DNA from: CAIOHW01 sp964432565
GTDB taxonomy: Bacteria; Bdellovibrionota; UBA1018
Assembly (NCBI GenBank): GCA_964432565.1
Contig: CAYSOA010000011.1
Span: 1 to 64,000 of the forward strand
Direction: 5' to 3'
DNA: 64,000 nt
The notes under the pieces were generated by a model, which was not told the DNA's origin, searched no databases, and worked only from the letters and a program-made list of their open reading frames with translations. Positions 17,028 to 25,324 of this stretch are shown piece after piece. Within the stretch, counting starts at the first letter, position 1, and the number at the start of each line of letters is the position of its first letter. The position numbers and the translations under genes were made by a program.

Positions 17028-18975
17028 CGAGCCTCCATGATCCATTCGACCAGTTTTCCAGACTTTCACCTGACGTCAAGCGATCGCATCGATCGGCAAG
17101 GACTGCGGCGGCAGGGAATCCGGAAACACGACGAAAGGCAGCTCCGGCATCGGAAAAACGACCTGAGGCATAGGCTTGAAGCGCCAAGTCGTAGTCCTGC
17201 CGCTGTGCATCGGTCAGCATCTCCGCGGCTCCAAAAATGAGCGTGGGCTCTGTTCGGCCCTTCAGGACCACGCGATCGATGAGAATGAACCGGTACTGAA
17301 GTGCCGGCGACACTCTTTCTATAAAGTCGCCGCTGACGAGAAGACTGGACTGATAGAGTTTTCCGAGCGACTCGAGCCTCGAAGCCACATTCACGGCGTC
17401 GCCCACTGCCGTGTAATTGAAACGCTTTCTCGCGCCAACATTGCCGACGATTGCCGTTCCGAAATGGAGTCCGATTCGGACTTGCGGAGAGACCGGGATG
17501 CCGGTCAGCGCGCTCCAGCGCGCGCCCAGGCGCTCCGAAATCCCTGACAGTTCCAGCGCCGCCTGGGCCACCTCGTCCAGGTTCAGTCGAGCCGCCACCG
17601 GAGCACCCCAGAGCGCCATGACGGCATCACCGATAAATTTGTCGATGTAGGCTCCGCGCGGAATCAGCACCTGGACGGCCTCGTCGAGGTAGTCGTTCAC
17701 CAGTTCGACAAGCCTTTCGGGCTCAAGCTTTTCAGCGAGGCTGGTAAATCCCGCCAGATCCGCGAATAGGATGCCCAGGGGACGGCTCTCGCCGAATCGA
17801 CTGACCTGCATCCTTCCGCTTCGAATCAGCTCGAGGAGTTCAGGCGACATCGAGTGCTGAAGCATTCGCGAGAAGGCGAGCCTTTCCTTCCAGTCTCCTC
17901 GAACCTTGCCCAGAAAATGCGCGCCGGTCATGGCGAGCATTCCGCCGATCACGGGCAGTGGATTCAGCCAGATCGTCCAGTCCCAGAGCAGGTGAGTGAG
18001 AAGCAGGACGGGAACAAGGCTGAACCCGACGGCGAGCGAGAAAAGGACCGAAGGGCGATTCGGGCGAACTAGGGCGAGCGCTGCTCCCCAGAGCAGCGCC
18101 ACCAACAGGAGCGCTCCCGCCAGCCCCGGCAGGGGCAGCGGAAAAATGCCACGCGAATCGAGCAGGACGCCGTTGAGCGCATTGGCCTGGATCCAGCTTC
18201 CCACGGAATCCGGAGACATCGGTGTTGCACGAACGTCCAGAAGACCCGGCGCCTTGTAGCTGACGATCACGGCTCGGCCTTCAATGAGATTCCGGAGCTC
18301 GTTGCGAACGCCCCTGCCCGAGGAGTCATCGCGCTTCGAGATCAGCACATTGTAAAAGGGCACCTCGGGAATCGACCCTGGTCGCGTGTAGTGAAGCCAG
18401 CCGGAATTCCGGAGTGCCCGCGACCCTGCTCCCACGGCTTCGGCCATCATCCGCGAGAGCGTCTGGCCTCGTGGTGGAACGAACCTGAACACCCCATCTG
18501 CCGACGGATAAAGTTCGACATCGCCATAACGAACCACCGGATGCTGAAACTCCTCCAGCGGCATGGGCACCCGCGACTCACCGGGGGTGCCTGGAAAGAT
18601 GACCGGAATACTGCTCCTGGCAATCGCCTCTGCGAAGGCGGCATCGTCTCGCGGGCCGCGGATCGACGGCTCGCTGAACAGAATATCGAAGGCCACGGCC
18701 TTCGCACCCAGGCGGGCTACGGCATCGATGAACTCACCGTAGACGGCGCGATCGAACGGAAACTGCACGCCCTGTTCGCGAAGCATCGCCTCGAGGCTGG
18801 CCTGGTCGACGTTGACCAGAGCGACTTCGCCCACGCGCTTCTCGGGATAGCGTCTTTGCATTCCGTCATACAGGTCCAGGGCAGGCCGCTCTCCGAAAAC
18901 GTGGACGAGCAGCAGGACACTGAAACCCAGGATGAGAGAGCTCACCCTCCTGAATGACTCGGAAACTGACAGCAT
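17017..18975 (-). CDS. CHASE2-domain adenylate cyclase
   Basis: A 652-residue sensor cyclase. After an N-terminal membrane helix (about 12-28) comes a periplasmic CHASE2 sensor domain (V-A-L-V-N-V-D-Q-A-S-L near 50, V-A-F-D-I-L-F-S-E-P near 95). Three membrane helices follow at about 280-360. The class III catalytic domain occupies about 395-565, with metal Asp in F-A-D-L-A-G-F-T and in G-D-A-V-M-A-L-W-G. The Lys of D-K-F-I-G-D, Thr in Y-T-A-V-G-D, and N-V-A-S-R-L-E are all present, favouring ATP over GTP. The product is predicted to be cAMP. A short TPR-like tail ends the protein. The start is uncertain: ATG 18975 gives the best N-terminus but weak Shine-Dalgarno, and in-frame TTG codons lie upstream. 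Confidence 0.87.
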   Translation of the reverse strand: MLSVSESFRRVSSLILGFSVLLLVHVFGERPALDLYDGMQRRYPEKRVGEVALVNVDQASLEAMLREQGVQFPFDRAVYGEFIDAVARLGAKAVAFDILFSEPSIRGPRDDAAFAEAIARSSIPVIFPGTPGESRVPMPLEEFQHPVVRYGDVELYPSADGVFRFVPPRGQTLSRMMAEAVGAGSRALRNSGWLHYTRPGSIPEVPFYNVLISKRDDSSGRGVRNELRNLIEGRAVIVSYKAPGLLDVRATPMSPDSVGSWIQANALNGVLLDSRGIFPLPLPGLAGALLLVALLWGAALALVRPNRPSVLFSLAVGFSLVPVLLLTHLLWDWTIWLNPLPVIGGMLAMTGAHFLGKVRGDWKERLAFSRMLQHSMSPELLELIRSGRMQVSRFGESRPLGILFADLAGFTSLAEKLEPERLVELVNDYLDEAVQVLIPRGAYIDKFIGDAVMALWGAPVAARLNLDEVAQAALELSGISERLGARWSALTGIPVSPQVRIGLHFGTAIVGNVGARKRFNYTAVGDAVNVASRLESLGKLYQSSLLVSGDFIERVSPALQYRFILIDRVVLKGRTEPTLIFGAAEMLTDAQRQDYDLALQAYASGRFSDAGAAFRRVSGFPAAAVLADRCDRLTSGESLENWSNGSWRLDEK

Positions 18976-19006
18976 CGGCTTAGTATCGGTGCTCAAGGGG
19001 AAAATC

Positions 19007-19576
19007 CTAATACACCGGCCCGAGCGGGCGCTTTCCAACGCGCTTCAAAACTTCCGCGCGAAAGCGCAGCCACGGGATCTCGGCAGCGCGGTCGGCGGCG
19101 GCCGCCTGTGAGGGGTGAATCGGAAGCCTTCGAAACCAGTCCTTGGCCTGCGCCACGGCTTCTTCCACCAGCGTGACACCCGACTCGCTCGGTGCGCCGG
19201 TCGCGGTGATGCGAGGAATGCGATAAGAGAGATCGATTCCGCTTTCGATGAACGCTCGATAGTGGGGGTAGGCCCAGACGTAAAACTCGAGCACCGAAGG
19301 CAGGTTCATTTCATGGACTGCTGACTGGATCAGAAACATCCCGTCCGAGGCGGTGTCGCCCGGTGAGGAGACGAGGCGGGCACGGGTCTGCCGCTCCCAT
19401 TGAGCCTCACTTTCGCGAACGGCCGTGGCGAGGTCACCGGTGGGCCTGTCTGAATGCAATTCTTCCGCCTGCTCGACCAGTTCAAGGAGTTCTTCCTCTC
19501 CCAGGAGGGCCGCCAGTCGAAGCAGCACCTGTCCATGGGCCTGGAGCAGTTCGGCCAGAAACTCGCAAAGCCTCAT
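19007..19576 (-). CDS. Unrecognised cytoplasmic protein, coupled to the M17-orphan run
   Basis: A 189-residue protein with no signal peptide or membrane segment. The N-terminal 50 residues are leucine-rich and helical (L-L-Q-A-H-G-Q-V-L-L-R-L-A-A-L-L), the rest mixed. The Trp/Tyr-rich region F-Y-V-W-A-Y-P-H-Y near 115 is its most distinctive feature. I recognise no family. The ATG overlaps the stop of the upstream gene by 4 bases (ATGA), so this start is preferred over the open frame that continues another 185 codons upstream. That upstream part is Arg/Ser/Pro-rich and out of frame with the real neighbour. The next gene is the CHASE2 cyclase, 31 bases downstream. Confidence 0.65.
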   Translation of the reverse strand: MRLCEFLAELLQAHGQVLLRLAALLGEEELLELVEQAEELHSDRPTGDLATAVRESEAQWERQTRARLVSSPGDTASDGMFLIQSAVHEMNLPSVLEFYVWAYPHYRAFIESGIDLSYRIPRITATGAPSESGVTLVEEAVAQAKDWFRRLPIHPSQAAAADRAAEIPWLRFRAEVLKRVGKRPLGPVY

Positions 19577-20181
19577 GTCGGGCCCTCCCATTCTCGAGGA
19601 GCCTTGGAAACGAGGTGCATCCATCGCCACTGCCGCTGATCTCCCGATGGGGTCAGGCAGCTCACGGCCAGGACGACGCCGGATCGGGAGAGTTCGTTTT
19701 CGCGATCCATGGCCCGTGCTGCGAACTCCTGCAACCCCAGGGTCTCGTCGAGGGCTTCGAGAGACCATCGGGGATTGCCCAGGGCGGCCCGGTAGATCAG
19801 TCGCTCCCACGCACGATCGGGCCGGTTGAGAAATTCGGGCAGCGACGGCGTAGGGTCTTGAGCGGGCGCCGAGCTCCTGGCCGGTGTGACCGGAGCATGA
19901 TGCAGGTCGTCCGGAAGGACTTCGATGTGTTCGAGGTGCGCTTGAAGCATGGGCGACGAAAGCCCGTCCCACTTTTCGGGCAGTGCTTCGAGAAGGGCGT
20001 GGCAATCCTGAATCTCGGGCGCTGGCTTTCTGGAAGGATCTGCCAGAACCTCGTTCAGCAGACGGTGCTCGACCCGAAACCAGTCCCGAAGTCTGGCCAT
20101 GCGGCGAACCGGATCCGAGCTCTGCACCCAAAAGTGGCGCACGCGATTCAGCTCTTGCTGGTGCTGCGTGATTGCGTCCAT
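19573..20181 (-). CDS. Unrecognised cytoplasmic protein with Trp-rich motifs
   Basis: A 202-residue soluble-looking protein. It is helical at the N-terminus (Q-Q-E-L-N-R-V-R-H-F-W), with a Pro/Ala-rich linker near 98-110. A C-terminal part contains R-A-W-E-R-L-I-Y-R-A and R-Q-W-R-W-M-H. No known domain or catalytic signature is visible. It overlaps the upstream gene by 34 bases and the downstream gene by 4, so it belongs to a tightly packed operon of four small proteins (M17-N orphan, two short proteins, this one). The start ATG lacks a strong Shine-Dalgarno, which fits coupled translation. Confidence 0.65.
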   Translation of the reverse strand: MDAITQHQQELNRVRHFWVQSSDPVRRMARLRDWFRVEHRLLNEVLADPSRKPAPEIQDCHALLEALPEKWDGLSSPMLQAHLEHIEVLPDDLHHAPVTPARSSAPAQDPTPSLPEFLNRPDRAWERLIYRAALGNPRWSLEALDETLGLQEFAARAMDRENELSRSGVVLAVSCLTPSGDQRQWRWMHLVSKAPREWEGPT

Positions 20182-20552
20182 TGTTTCAGGGCGTTCAAGA
20201 CGCCGGGGTCATCGAGGGCCTTCATCGCCTTCGCCTTGATCGAGGCCTCGACCGTTCGACGGGGCACGCTCGGTCGTTCGTTCAGGGCTCGGCTGGCTGC
20301 TTCCTCGCGTTCCTGTTGAGCCCGTTTCTCGGCAGCGAGCTTTGCCCTTTCCATCAGGCTGTCACGAGCCAGTCGCTCGAGCGCATTCCAGCCGCGCATC
20401 AGCTCGGCCGTGCGAAGCGTCTGGGTCCATCCCATCAGCGATGCTTCGAAATCAGGCGAAAGATCGAGCAGCCCTTCGGCGAGCTCTGGAAGCTGGGCCA
20501 GGAACTGGGCATTGGTGACGGGAGGAAGGCTTCCCTTCAGGCCGTGATCCAA
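20148..20552 (-). CDS. Small charged helical protein of unknown function (TTG start)
   Basis: A 134-residue protein, predicted mostly helical, with an Arg/Glu/Ala-rich middle (E-K-R-A-Q-Q-E-R-E-E-A-A) that may form a short coiled coil. No domain is recognised. The TTG at 20552 is preceded by GGGAGGTGA with about 6 bases of spacing, a very good ribosome site; this decides the start. The first 16 bases lie inside the upstream M17-like gene, and the last 34 bases overlap the downstream gene. These overlaps support a real gene despite the rare start codon. Confidence 0.62.
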   Translation of the reverse strand: MDHGLKGSLPPVTNAQFLAQLPELAEGLLDLSPDFEASLMGWTQTLRTAELMRGWNALERLARDSLMERAKLAAEKRAQQEREEAASRALNERPSVPRRTVEASIKAKAMKALDDPGVLNALKQWTQSRSTSKS

Positions 20553-21007
20553 AGCTCACCTCCCTCAGGAATGGCGCGCGCCAGTGATTGAATGCTCTTT
20601 TCTGGAAAGTCCGTCCTCGAAACGGCCCATGCAATACTGCCGAGCCTTTTGAGGTTTTGTTCGATGGCCGACTGCGACTGCGCGGGAATCGTTCCGCGGC
20701 TCCCCACGGGGGATAGGGGACCGACGCCGAGTGCCAGAAGGTGCAGCGTGCGTCCGTGTCGAGTCCAGGGAATGTAAGCGCACTCCCCGACCGCGCCGGT
20801 GAAGATGCCCTGGCGAATCGAGCGACTGAGGCTTCCATGAGTCTGCCAGTCGAAGATGCCGGCCCAGCCCAAAGGGGGGCGTTCGGACGCCGAAAGAACC
20901 ACGATGCAGCCCGTCGCCGAGCCCTCGTTGACGAGTTGATCCAGAGGAAGTGGAGACTCCTTTCCGGTCTGGTCATCCGAAGCTTGATGGGGCGGTGATC
21001 GTTTCAT
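20537..21007 (-). CDS. Stand-alone M17 leucyl-aminopeptidase N-terminal-like (macro-type) domain
   Basis: A 156-residue protein whose whole length resembles the N-terminal domain of leucyl aminopeptidases. It has P-L-G-W-A-G-I-F-D-W, then L-S-R-S-I-R-Q-G-I-F-T-G, a short strand Y-I-P-W, and L-L-A-L-G-V-G. The zinc-binding catalytic C-terminal half of M17 peptidases (about 300 residues) is absent; the next gene has nothing like it. In PepA the N-terminal domain is macro-domain-like and takes part in hexamer and DNA contacts, so a binding rather than peptidase role is likely. ATG 21007 with AGGGAG nearby is preferred; a GTG 11 codons earlier is possible. It leads the run of unknown genes downstream of nusB. 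Confidence 0.68.
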   Translation of the reverse strand: MKRSPPHQASDDQTGKESPLPLDQLVNEGSATGCIVVLSASERPPLGWAGIFDWQTHGSLSRSIRQGIFTGAVGECAYIPWTRHGRTLHLLALGVGPLSPVGSRGTIPAQSQSAIEQNLKRLGSIAWAVSRTDFPEKSIQSLARAIPEGGELWITA

Positions 21008-21102
21008 GGGCTCCCTGGGGCGCCTTCGTCCTGAAGGCACCTCTGGTTTCCATCATCGCCTGTGGGCCGGAAGGCGGTCAAGGACTCGGATGGGGCAGAC
21101 GG

Positions 21103-21579
21103 TCAGCTGCGTTTTTCTCGTGCGATCTGGTCATGAATGCCGTTGATGTAGGGAGGCGAGTCGGCTGCGCTGAACTGCTTTGCAAGCTCGATAGCCTCGT
21201 TAATGGTTACCGACGGAGGAATGTCGATCTGGGTCGTCAGTTCGAACACCGCCATGCGCAGCAGGTTTCGGTCGATGGCGGCCATCCGAGAGAGCTTCCA
21301 CTGGGTTTGTGACTCCTCGATGAGTCCGTCGATTTTCTGACGTTCTCGAAGCGTTCCCGCCGCCAGCTCCGCAGCGAATTCGCGCTGTCCTTCGGGTACC
21401 AAAAAATGAGCGAAGTGCGAGGAGAGTTCTGCTGCCAGGCGGTGCGGCTGGGCGACCAGGGCTTCGATCTCCGAGGCAGGCACCGAGTCCATGCGGTAGA
21501 GAATCTGCAGTGCCGCTTCGCGGCCCTGGCGTCGGGATCCAGAGGACTTCGTTTGTTTGAGTAAGGACTCGTCGGACAT
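21103..21579 (-). CDS. nusB: Transcription antitermination factor NusB
   Basis: A 158-residue NusB. Characteristic segments are R-R-Q-G-R-E-A-A-L-Q-I-L-Y near the N-terminus and I-D-R-N-L-L-R-M-A-V-F-E-L around 105-117. Further on comes P-P-S-V-T-I-N-E-A-I-E-L-A-K-Q-F, with Y-I-N-G-I at the end. NusB with NusE binds boxA RNA to promote antitermination at rRNA operons. The ATG has AGGAG 8 bases upstream. It follows nrdR and glyA, the usual order in many deltaproteobacteria-like genomes, and is probably the last clearly housekeeping member of the fatty-acid/one-carbon operon. Confidence 0.93.
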   Translation of the reverse strand: MSDESLLKQTKSSGSRRQGREAALQILYRMDSVPASEIEALVAQPHRLAAELSSHFAHFLVPEGQREFAAELAAGTLRERQKIDGLIEESQTQWKLSRMAAIDRNLLRMAVFELTTQIDIPPSVTINEAIELAKQFSAADSPPYINGIHDQIAREKRS

Positions 21580-21611
21580 CGGGGTGCTCCTGGTTGCAAT
21601 GAAAAGCGGTG

Positions 21612-22136
21612 TCAGCCTCGTGAAGGTTCGGATGAAGGAGATGCTGCGAAGGGAAAAACCAGCAAGGACGGATCTTCGTCGGTCGTTGGGGGTTCTTGCA
21701 GGCTCAACTCCGCGACGAACTCTTCGACATCCTGAAAATCACGATAGACGGAAGCAAAACGGACATAGGCCACCTTGTCGAGGCGATGCAGCTCCTGCAT
21801 GACCATCTGGCCAATCGTCCGCGAGGGAAGTTCCTTCAGCCCGTAGCTTTGAATCCGCTTCTCGATTCGTGCCACCGATTCTTCGACCTGATGCATCGTC
21901 ACCGGCCGTTTCTGGCAGGATTTCTGGATGCCCTCGAGCACTTTGGCGCGATGGAAGGGTTCGCGCCTGCCGTCCTTCTTGATCACGGCCGGCATGACCT
22001 CCTCGACTCGCTCGTAGGTCGTGAAGCGCCCATCGCAGTGCGGGCACTCGCGCCTGCGCCGGGTGATGTCGCCGCTCTGGTTGATGCGCGAGTCGATGAC
22101 TTTGGTCTCGACCGTCGAGCAATACGGACAGCGCAT
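21612..22136 (-). CDS. nrdR: Transcriptional repressor NrdR
   Basis: A 174-residue NrdR. It has the N-terminal zinc ribbon M-R-C-P-Y-C, then R-R-R-R-E-C-P-H-C-D-G-R-F-T-T-Y-E-R, and the ATP-cone domain beginning V-I-K-K-D-G-R-R-E-P-F. NrdR represses ribonucleotide reductase genes in response to dATP/ATP. The ATG at 22136 shares one base with the glyA stop (TGATG). An in-frame codon 10 residues earlier would add an unusual N-terminus and is rejected. The C-terminal tail of about 20 residues after the cone domain (P-P-T-T-D-E-D) is longer than usual and low in complexity. Confidence 0.95.
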   Translation of the reverse strand: MRCPYCSTVETKVIDSRINQSGDITRRRRECPHCDGRFTTYERVEEVMPAVIKKDGRREPFHRAKVLEGIQKSCQKRPVTMHQVEESVARIEKRIQSYGLKELPSRTIGQMVMQELHRLDKVAYVRFASVYRDFQDVEEFVAELSLQEPPTTDEDPSLLVFPFAASPSSEPSRG

Positions 22137-23485
22137 CAGCAACAGCCCCCATTGGGGTCGCAGCACGAACCTCCCGAGTCCTCGTCGACGTCGTATCCAT
22201 CGTCCTCGCTATAGACCGGAAAACCGTCACAGAGCTCGCGCACCTCGTGACGAACCCGCTCGATCGTCGTTTCATTGCCACGGGATTCGAGCACTTCGGC
22301 AATCCAGGCAGCGACCTGCTTCATTTCGGTCTCGGCCATGCCGCGCGTGGTGAGGGCGGGAGTACCCAGGCGAATGCCGCTCGTGACGAACGGGCTTCGC
22401 TTCTCGTGGGGTACGGTGTTCTTGTTCACGGTCAGGCCCGCCTGATCGAGCCAGGTCTCGGCGTCCTTTCCTGTGATTTCCCCCGCGCCCACCGTCGAGC
22501 GTGAGAGGTCGACGAGCATCAGGTGGTTGTCGGTACCGCCCGTCACGATATGAAAGCCCTTCTCGATGAGTGCCGACGCGAGCGTCTGGGCGTTGAGAAT
22601 GACCTGCTTCTGGTAGAGCGTGAAGGACGGCTGCAGGGCTTCGCCGAAGGCCACGGCCTTGGCGGCAATGACGTGCATGAGCGGGCCGCCCTGAATTCCG
22701 GGAAAGATCCAGGAATTGACGGCCTTGAGCCTCTCATTCGAGCAGAGGATGATACCGCCGCGGGGACCACGAAGCGTCTTGTGCGTCGTCGAGGTGACGT
22801 AGGTGGCATGAGGAACGGGGGACGGGTGCAGTCCGGCCGCCACCAGTCCCGAAATGTGGGCCATGTCGACGACGAATTCGGCACCGGCTTCGCGGGCGAT
22901 GCTTCCCATGGTTTCGAAGTCGATGATGCGCGAGTACGCGCTCGCTCCGGCCACCAGCACCTTCGGGCGCTCGCGCAGAGCCTGCTCGCGAATGAGGTCG
23001 TAATCCAGTCGCTCGGTTTCCGGGTTCAGACCGTAATGGACGGCCTCGAAGAGTCTGCCGCTGAAATTCACCGGCGAGCCATGGGTCAGATGTCCTCCGT
23101 CTGAAAGGCTCATTCCCAGAATCTTGTCTCCCGGCTGCAGGAGGGCGAGGTAAACGGCCATATTGGCCTGTGACCCCGAGTGGGGCTGAACATTGGCCGC
23201 TTCTGATCCGTAGAGCCTGCAAAGGCGTTCGATCGCCAGCTTCTCGGCGGCATCTGCAAAGGTGCATCCACCATAGTAGCGCTTTCCGGGATAGCCTTCG
23301 GCGTACTTGTTGGTCAGGATGGAGCCCTGAGTCTCCATGACGGCTCGGCTGGCGTAGTTCTCCGAAGCGATCAGTTCAAGACCATGCTCTTCGCGAAGGT
23401 ACTCATCATCGAGAATGCGGGCCATTTCGAGATCCGAATCGACGAGCATCTGGTCGAAAGTGGGGGAGTGCGTTCGCTTCATCAT
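22136..23485 (-). CDS. glyA: Serine hydroxymethyltransferase with Cys-rich C-terminal tail
   Basis: A 449-residue GlyA that interconverts serine and glycine with tetrahydrofolate. Present are E-L-I-A-S-E-N-Y-A-S, the Y-Y-G-G-C region, and the PLP-binding T-T-H-K-T-L-R-G-P-R-G-G. The usual length is about 415-420, and the excess is at the C-terminus: after V-Y-S-E-D-D comes an acidic stretch and the tail S-C-C-D-P-N-G-G-C-C at the very end. This four-Cys tail is not part of the SHMT fold as I know it and looks like a metal- or redox-binding addition. ATGA overlap with rpiB upstream; TGATG overlap with nrdR downstream. Confidence 0.95.
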   Translation of the reverse strand: MMKRTHSPTFDQMLVDSDLEMARILDDEYLREEHGLELIASENYASRAVMETQGSILTNKYAEGYPGKRYYGGCTFADAAEKLAIERLCRLYGSEAANVQPHSGSQANMAVYLALLQPGDKILGMSLSDGGHLTHGSPVNFSGRLFEAVHYGLNPETERLDYDLIREQALRERPKVLVAGASAYSRIIDFETMGSIAREAGAEFVVDMAHISGLVAAGLHPSPVPHATYVTSTTHKTLRGPRGGIILCSNERLKAVNSWIFPGIQGGPLMHVIAAKAVAFGEALQPSFTLYQKQVILNAQTLASALIEKGFHIVTGGTDNHLMLVDLSRSTVGAGEITGKDAETWLDQAGLTVNKNTVPHEKRSPFVTSGIRLGTPALTTRGMAETEMKQVAAWIAEVLESRGNETTIERVRHEVRELCDGFPVYSEDDGYDVDEDSGGSCCDPNGGCC

Positions 23486-23967
23486 GAGTTCTCCGTCTTG
23501 CCTTCGAGTTCCGAAATCTTCTTCAGGCGCATGCAGTGCCGGGGATCGCCGCTGAAGGTGCTTTCAAGCCAGACTCGAGCGATCTCCGCCCCATATTCAG
23601 GCGCTAGAAATCGCGAACCCAGGCAGAGAATATTCGCATCGTTGTGCTCACGCGATAGCCGAGCGGACACCGGATTCTCGACAAGCGCTGCACGAACTCC
23701 AGGGATCTTGTTGGCGGCGATGCTCATGCCAATGCCGCTCCCACAGATCAGGATTCCCAGAGACCCCTCGCCGTTTCCGTTTCGCTTTGAGATTTCGTGT
23801 CCCAACTTCCGCGCAAAATCGGGGTAGTCCACGCTGTTTTCAGAATCGATCGGTCCCAGGTCCTGCCAGTCGAATCCCGAAAGCAGCTGCTGGATGGCGG
23901 CTTTCAGGGCAAAGCCCGCGTGGTCTGAGGCGATCCAGATCTTACGCTTCGGGCTGTCCGGGGTCAT
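23482..23967 (-). CDS. rpiB: Ribose-5-phosphate isomerase B
   Basis: A 161-residue RpiB/LacAB family enzyme: I-A-S-D-H-A-G-F-A-L-K at the N-terminus, the catalytic-site segment L-I-C-G-S-G-I-G-M-S-I-A-A-N-K with its Cys, and N-D-A-N-I-L-C-L-G-S-R. It converts ribose 5-phosphate to ribulose 5-phosphate. ATG 23967 is 4 bases after the fabF stop; a TTG further upstream would overlap fabF and adds residues unlike the family. The fabF-rpiB-glyA order is common in deltaproteobacterial-type genomes. Confidence 0.94.
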   Translation of the reverse strand: MTPDSPKRKIWIASDHAGFALKAAIQQLLSGFDWQDLGPIDSENSVDYPDFARKLGHEISKRNGNGEGSLGILICGSGIGMSIAANKIPGVRAALVENPVSARLSREHNDANILCLGSRFLAPEYGAEIARVWLESTFSGDPRHCMRLKKISELEGKTENS

Positions 23968-23971
23968 CTGG

Positions 23972-25291
23972 TCAAACCTTCCCGACAATCAGCGAAGCGT
24001 TGGTTCCGCCAAATCCAAAGCTGTTCGAGAGGGCGTAGTCAAACCTCTTCTTCGCGGCGTGGTTCGCCGTGAAGTCGATTCCCGTCTCCGCGCAGCCTGG
24101 ATCGAGGTTTTCGAGGTTGATCGTGGGCGGAATGACGCCTTCTTTCACCGCGAGAAGTGAAAAGATGGCTTCAATGGCGCCAGCCGCACCGAGGAGGTGT
24201 CCCGTCATCGACTTGGTCGAGCTGATGTGGAGGTGCTTCGATGCATTCGGGAAAACACGTGCGATAGCGCGCGCTTCTTCGACATCACCGGCAGGAGTCG
24301 ACGTGCCGTGGGCATTGACGTAGCCCACCTGATCCGGGTTGATTCCGGCATCACGAAGGGCCATGGTCATGGCGCGTCCGCCGCCTTCACCCTCCGGTGC
24401 GGGTGAGGTCATGTGGTAGGCGTCGGCCGACAGGCCGTAGCCCTTGATTTCGCCATAAATCTTCGCGCCGCGCTTTTTGGCGTGCTCGTATTCTTCGAGG
24501 ATGAGTACTGCGCCGCCTTCACCCATGACAAAACCGTCACGGCCCGTATCGAACGGCCGCGAGGCTTTCGTGGGTTCGTCATTCCGGGTCGAAAGCGCGC
24601 GCATCACGGCAAAGCCACCGATCCCGAGCTTGCTGATGACGGCCTCTGCCCCGCCCGTGACCATGATGTCGGCATCGCCGCGAACGATCATGCGGAAGGA
24701 TTCGCCGATACTATGGGCGCTTGACGAGCAGGCGGTGACATTGCAGAGGTTCGGGCCCTTGAGATCGAGCAGCATGCTCAGGTGTCCGGCGGCCAGGTTG
24801 GGAATCACCTGTGGAATGAAAAACGGGGTGATGCGCTTGTAGCCCTTGGTGATGAGCGTGTCGTAAACATCGGCGATCTCCGGAAGTCCGCCCATGCCCA
24901 CACCGATATTGCAGCCCATGCGTTCGGGGTTGATGGTCGAGCGATGGGCGTCGAGGCCCGAGTCGGCATAGGCATCCAGTCCGGCGGCAAGCGCCAGATG
25001 GATGAATCGCCCCATCTTGCGCATCTCTTTTGCGTTCGCGGCCTGTGTGAGGGGGGCGGCGTCGGTCTGGTGGGGGCGCGGCTGGAAGGGGCCCACGGTC
25101 TTGGTGACATCGAAGCCCTTGACCTCTCCGGCAATGGTCACAGGACAATCGGTCAGATCGAACAGGGTGATTCGGTCGATTCCCGAGCGACCCTCGATGG
25201 CATTGTTCCAGACTTCACCGATGCTCTGACCCAGCGGACAAACGGCACCGAGTCCTGTCACGACAACCCTGCGATCGAAAGTGCTGCTCAT
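23972..25291 (-). CDS. fabF: 3-oxoacyl-ACP synthase II
   Basis: A 439-residue KAS II elongating fatty acids. It carries the catalytic triad: Cys 188 in N-V-T-A-C-S-S-S-A-H, His in N-A-H-G-T-S-T-P, and His in K-S-M-T-G-H-L-L-G-A-A-G. It is about 25 residues longer than E. coli FabF, with the extra residues near 65-95 (F-Q-P-R-P-H-Q-T-D). The ATG 25291 has a G-run at about 8 bases and gives a normal start (M-S-S-T-F-D-R-R-V-V-V-T-G). It is downstream of acpP in the operon, with a long hairpin between the two that may lower fabF expression relative to acpP. Confidence 0.95.
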   Translation of the reverse strand: MSSTFDRRVVVTGLGAVCPLGQSIGEVWNNAIEGRSGIDRITLFDLTDCPVTIAGEVKGFDVTKTVGPFQPRPHQTDAAPLTQAANAKEMRKMGRFIHLALAAGLDAYADSGLDAHRSTINPERMGCNIGVGMGGLPEIADVYDTLITKGYKRITPFFIPQVIPNLAAGHLSMLLDLKGPNLCNVTACSSSAHSIGESFRMIVRGDADIMVTGGAEAVISKLGIGGFAVMRALSTRNDEPTKASRPFDTGRDGFVMGEGGAVLILEEYEHAKKRGAKIYGEIKGYGLSADAYHMTSPAPEGEGGGRAMTMALRDAGINPDQVGYVNAHGTSTPAGDVEEARAIARVFPNASKHLHISSTKSMTGHLLGAAGAIEAIFSLLAVKEGVIPPTINLENLDPGCAETGIDFTANHAAKKRFDYALSNSFGFGGTNASLIVGKV

Positions 25292-25324
25292 GAATAAGCC
25301 CCCTATCAATGCACTCTGAAATGA

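Noticed and set aside
19577..20131. A 185-codon N-terminal extension of the gene ending at 19007
   Set aside because: The extension is Arg/Ser/Pro-rich and overlaps the better gene at 19573-20181; the ATGA junction at 19573-19576 explains the start.
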